DNA of 7,686 nucleotides from Amoebophilaceae bacterium. Its GTDB lineage: Bacteria > Bacteroidota > Bacteroidia > Cytophagales > Amoebophilaceae. The DNA lies in assembly GCA_023257955.1 (NCBI GenBank), contig JALRAY010000047.1, positions 1 to 7,686 of the forward strand, written 5' to 3'. Positions 7,034 through 7,686 of this stretch are shown here, one piece after another. The position numbers were made by a program, and so were the translations under genes. The notes under the pieces were generated by a model. The model ran no database searches. It was given only the letters and a program-made list of their open reading frames with translations, and was not told the DNA's origin. Every line of letters begins with the position of its first letter. Position 1 is the stretch's first letter.

Positions 7034-7270
7034 GTTGAGCGGGATGGGGTTCGAACAAATCACCGTTTTATCACTTAAAAAGATTACTTCTTTCAGCACG
7101 TCTGCTGTTTCTTGGTTAATTTGCGCTGGGGTTACTGAAGTCTTAGGAGGTTTGTTACTACCGCTACCTGTGGTTCCTCTGCAGGTGAGGGATCTCGCGC
7201 TTCCAATAGTATGAATAAACCTTGCTTGTTTGGACTTAAATACTACCCTTAGTCCTTTTTCTTCAGCCAA
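7028..7270 (-). CDS. Unidentified small ORF, probably the -1-frame continuation of the gene at 7249-7686
   Basis: An 80-codon frame with a TTG start at 7270 that overlaps the end of the upstream minus-strand gene by 22 bp. I do not recognise the product. It has no membrane segment or signal peptide; residues 30-45 are rich in Gly, Ser, Thr and Pro like a linker, followed by a helical-looking part (48-64) and a beta-like end (LSDKTVICSNPIPLNN). TTG with no Shine-Dalgarno is a poor start. A one-base change in the A5 tract of the coding strand (plus-strand T run at 7256-7260) would join it to the upstream frame, giving a protein of about 217 residues. It is therefore more likely the C-terminal part of that gene, reached by frameshifting or separated by mutation or sequence error, than an independent gene. 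Confidence 0.45.
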   Translation of the reverse strand: MAEEKGLRVVFKSKQARFIHTIGSARSLTCRGTTGSGSNKPPKTSVTPAQINQETADVLKEVIFLSDKTVICSNPIPLNN

Positions 7271-7680
7271 CTTGGCCTATCCTCCATTGTAGCTTTATCT
7301 ACTTTGATCTCGTAAACTTGATTAGGATCGTTGTGTTCTTTTCTGGTATATGGATAGGGGTGAGGCAGCAACCCTCGTAAATGATACGCTTCTTCATCCT
7401 CTACGATCTCTAGGAGCGTAAAACAGCACCTGGTTTCAGAAAACGGATTGAAGGGTACGATCTTAGCCGTATAGAATGTAGCAGGGGGTAAATCTTTGGC
7501 GTCAGCTTCATCAAATGCTTCACTATTTGCAAAGTATAACATAATCTTTCCCGTGGGTTGATTAAGCAGTAAATAATAGGGCGTTGCTATAACCGTTTGC
7601 GTCTTATCGAGTTTAATCCCTTCGGGTACCGGTGTCCAGATGGTTTTGCGGGGGAAGACATCAAAGAATTGTTTAGGCAC
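7249..7680 (-). CDS. Unidentified protein, 5' end at or beyond the window edge
   Basis: A 143-codon frame read from a GTG at 7680, but also open through the last six bases of the window, so the true start may lie outside. I do not recognise a family. The product is soluble-looking, without signal peptide or membrane segments, and probably beta-rich (alternating hydrophobic stretches such as IATPYYLLLN at 31-40 and KIMLYF at 45-50), with an acidic patch EIVEDEEAYH (91-100) and a Pro/Tyr-rich LLPHPYPYTRK (104-114). It ends in a Lys-rich WLKKKD at an A5 tract (plus-strand 7256-7260), beyond which the -1 frame stays open for 75 more codons. The gene runs towards the proposed origin, head-on to the rightward fork. 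Composition matches its neighbours, with no sign of foreign DNA. Confidence 0.7.
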   Translation of the reverse strand: MPKQFFDVFPRKTIWTPVPEGIKLDKTQTVIATPYYLLLNQPTGKIMLYFANSEAFDEADAKDLPPATFYTAKIVPFNPFSETRCCFTLLEIVEDEEAYHLRGLLPHPYPYTRKEHNDPNQVYEIKVDKATMEDRPSWLKKKD

Positions 7681-7686
7681 CAGGTG

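Larger units (their letters stand above)
6620..7035. other. oriC: Putative chromosomal replication origin (oriC)
   Basis: About 400 bp of AT-rich DNA with no gene holds six perfect matches to the DnaA-box consensus TTATNCACA. On the plus strand: 6841-6849 (TTATGCACA), 6915-6923 and 6926-6934 (TTATTCACA), 6967-6975 (TTATCCACA). On the minus strand: 6660-6668 and 6899-6907 (both TTATCCACA). A one-mismatch box TTATCAACA lies at 6794-6802. Chance expectation for this pattern in 400 bp, both strands, is on the order of 0.01-0.1. Boxes at 6915 and 6926 form a perfect 11-bp tandem repeat, one helical turn apart. The cluster ends at a 36-bp AT stretch suited to strand opening. A parS site about 5 kb away supports a chromosomal origin. 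dnaA is not in the window, which is not unusual since oriC and dnaA are separated in many bacteria. Confidence 0.82.

Noticed and set aside
7032..7214. 60-codon plus-strand frame opposite the right-hand gene
   Set aside because: It mirrors the minus-strand frame, and its hydrophobic composition is explained by the antisense of that frame.

Overview
The window looks like chromosomal DNA of a member of the Bacteroidota, perhaps a reduced, host-associated lineage such as the Amoebophilus/Cardinium group. This rests on modest base composition, start codons with no convincing Shine-Dalgarno sequence, TAnnTTTG-type promoter-like motifs, and the flavour of the proteins. It is an inference from reading, not from a database match.

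Layout, left to right. A 5'-incomplete ABC exporter gene (half-transporter fused to its ATPase, 1-1461, + strand) is followed by a 588-bp non-coding stretch. That stretch holds a near-perfect parS site (1534-1549), two copies of a 46-bp palindromic repeat (1618-1663 and 1685-1730) and an unexplained, partly hairpin-forming segment up to 2049. Next come a Wzx-type lipid-linked glycan flippase of the MOP superfamily (2050-3330, +), an exported MltD-like lytic transglycosylase with three LysM-like modules (3334-4884, +), thymidylate synthase thyA (4966-5760, +) and, convergent with it, the release-factor glutamine methyltransferase prmC (5771-6619, -).

Upstream of prmC lies about 400 bp of AT-rich, gene-free DNA (6620-7027). 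It holds six perfect matches to the DnaA-box consensus TTATNCACA, two of them in an 11-bp perfect tandem repeat, next to a 36-bp stretch with a single G/C base. I read this as a chromosomal replication origin (oriC). The parS site about 5 kb away supports this, because parS sites cluster near origins. Two further near-consensus DnaA boxes lie inside the 5' part of prmC and encode a small LSTN-LSTN peptide repeat.

The right end carries an unidentified minus-strand gene cut by the window edge. Its reading frame breaks at an A5 tract and appears to continue in the -1 frame to 7028, at the border of the AT-rich origin segment.

Functionally, wzx and the transglycosylase are envelope genes and may be co-transcribed (3-bp gap). 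thyA and prmC are housekeeping genes. The most notable content is the replication/segregation centre (oriC plus parS). The other oddities are an ABC ATPase that lacks most of its helical subdomain and a possible frameshifted gene at the right end.
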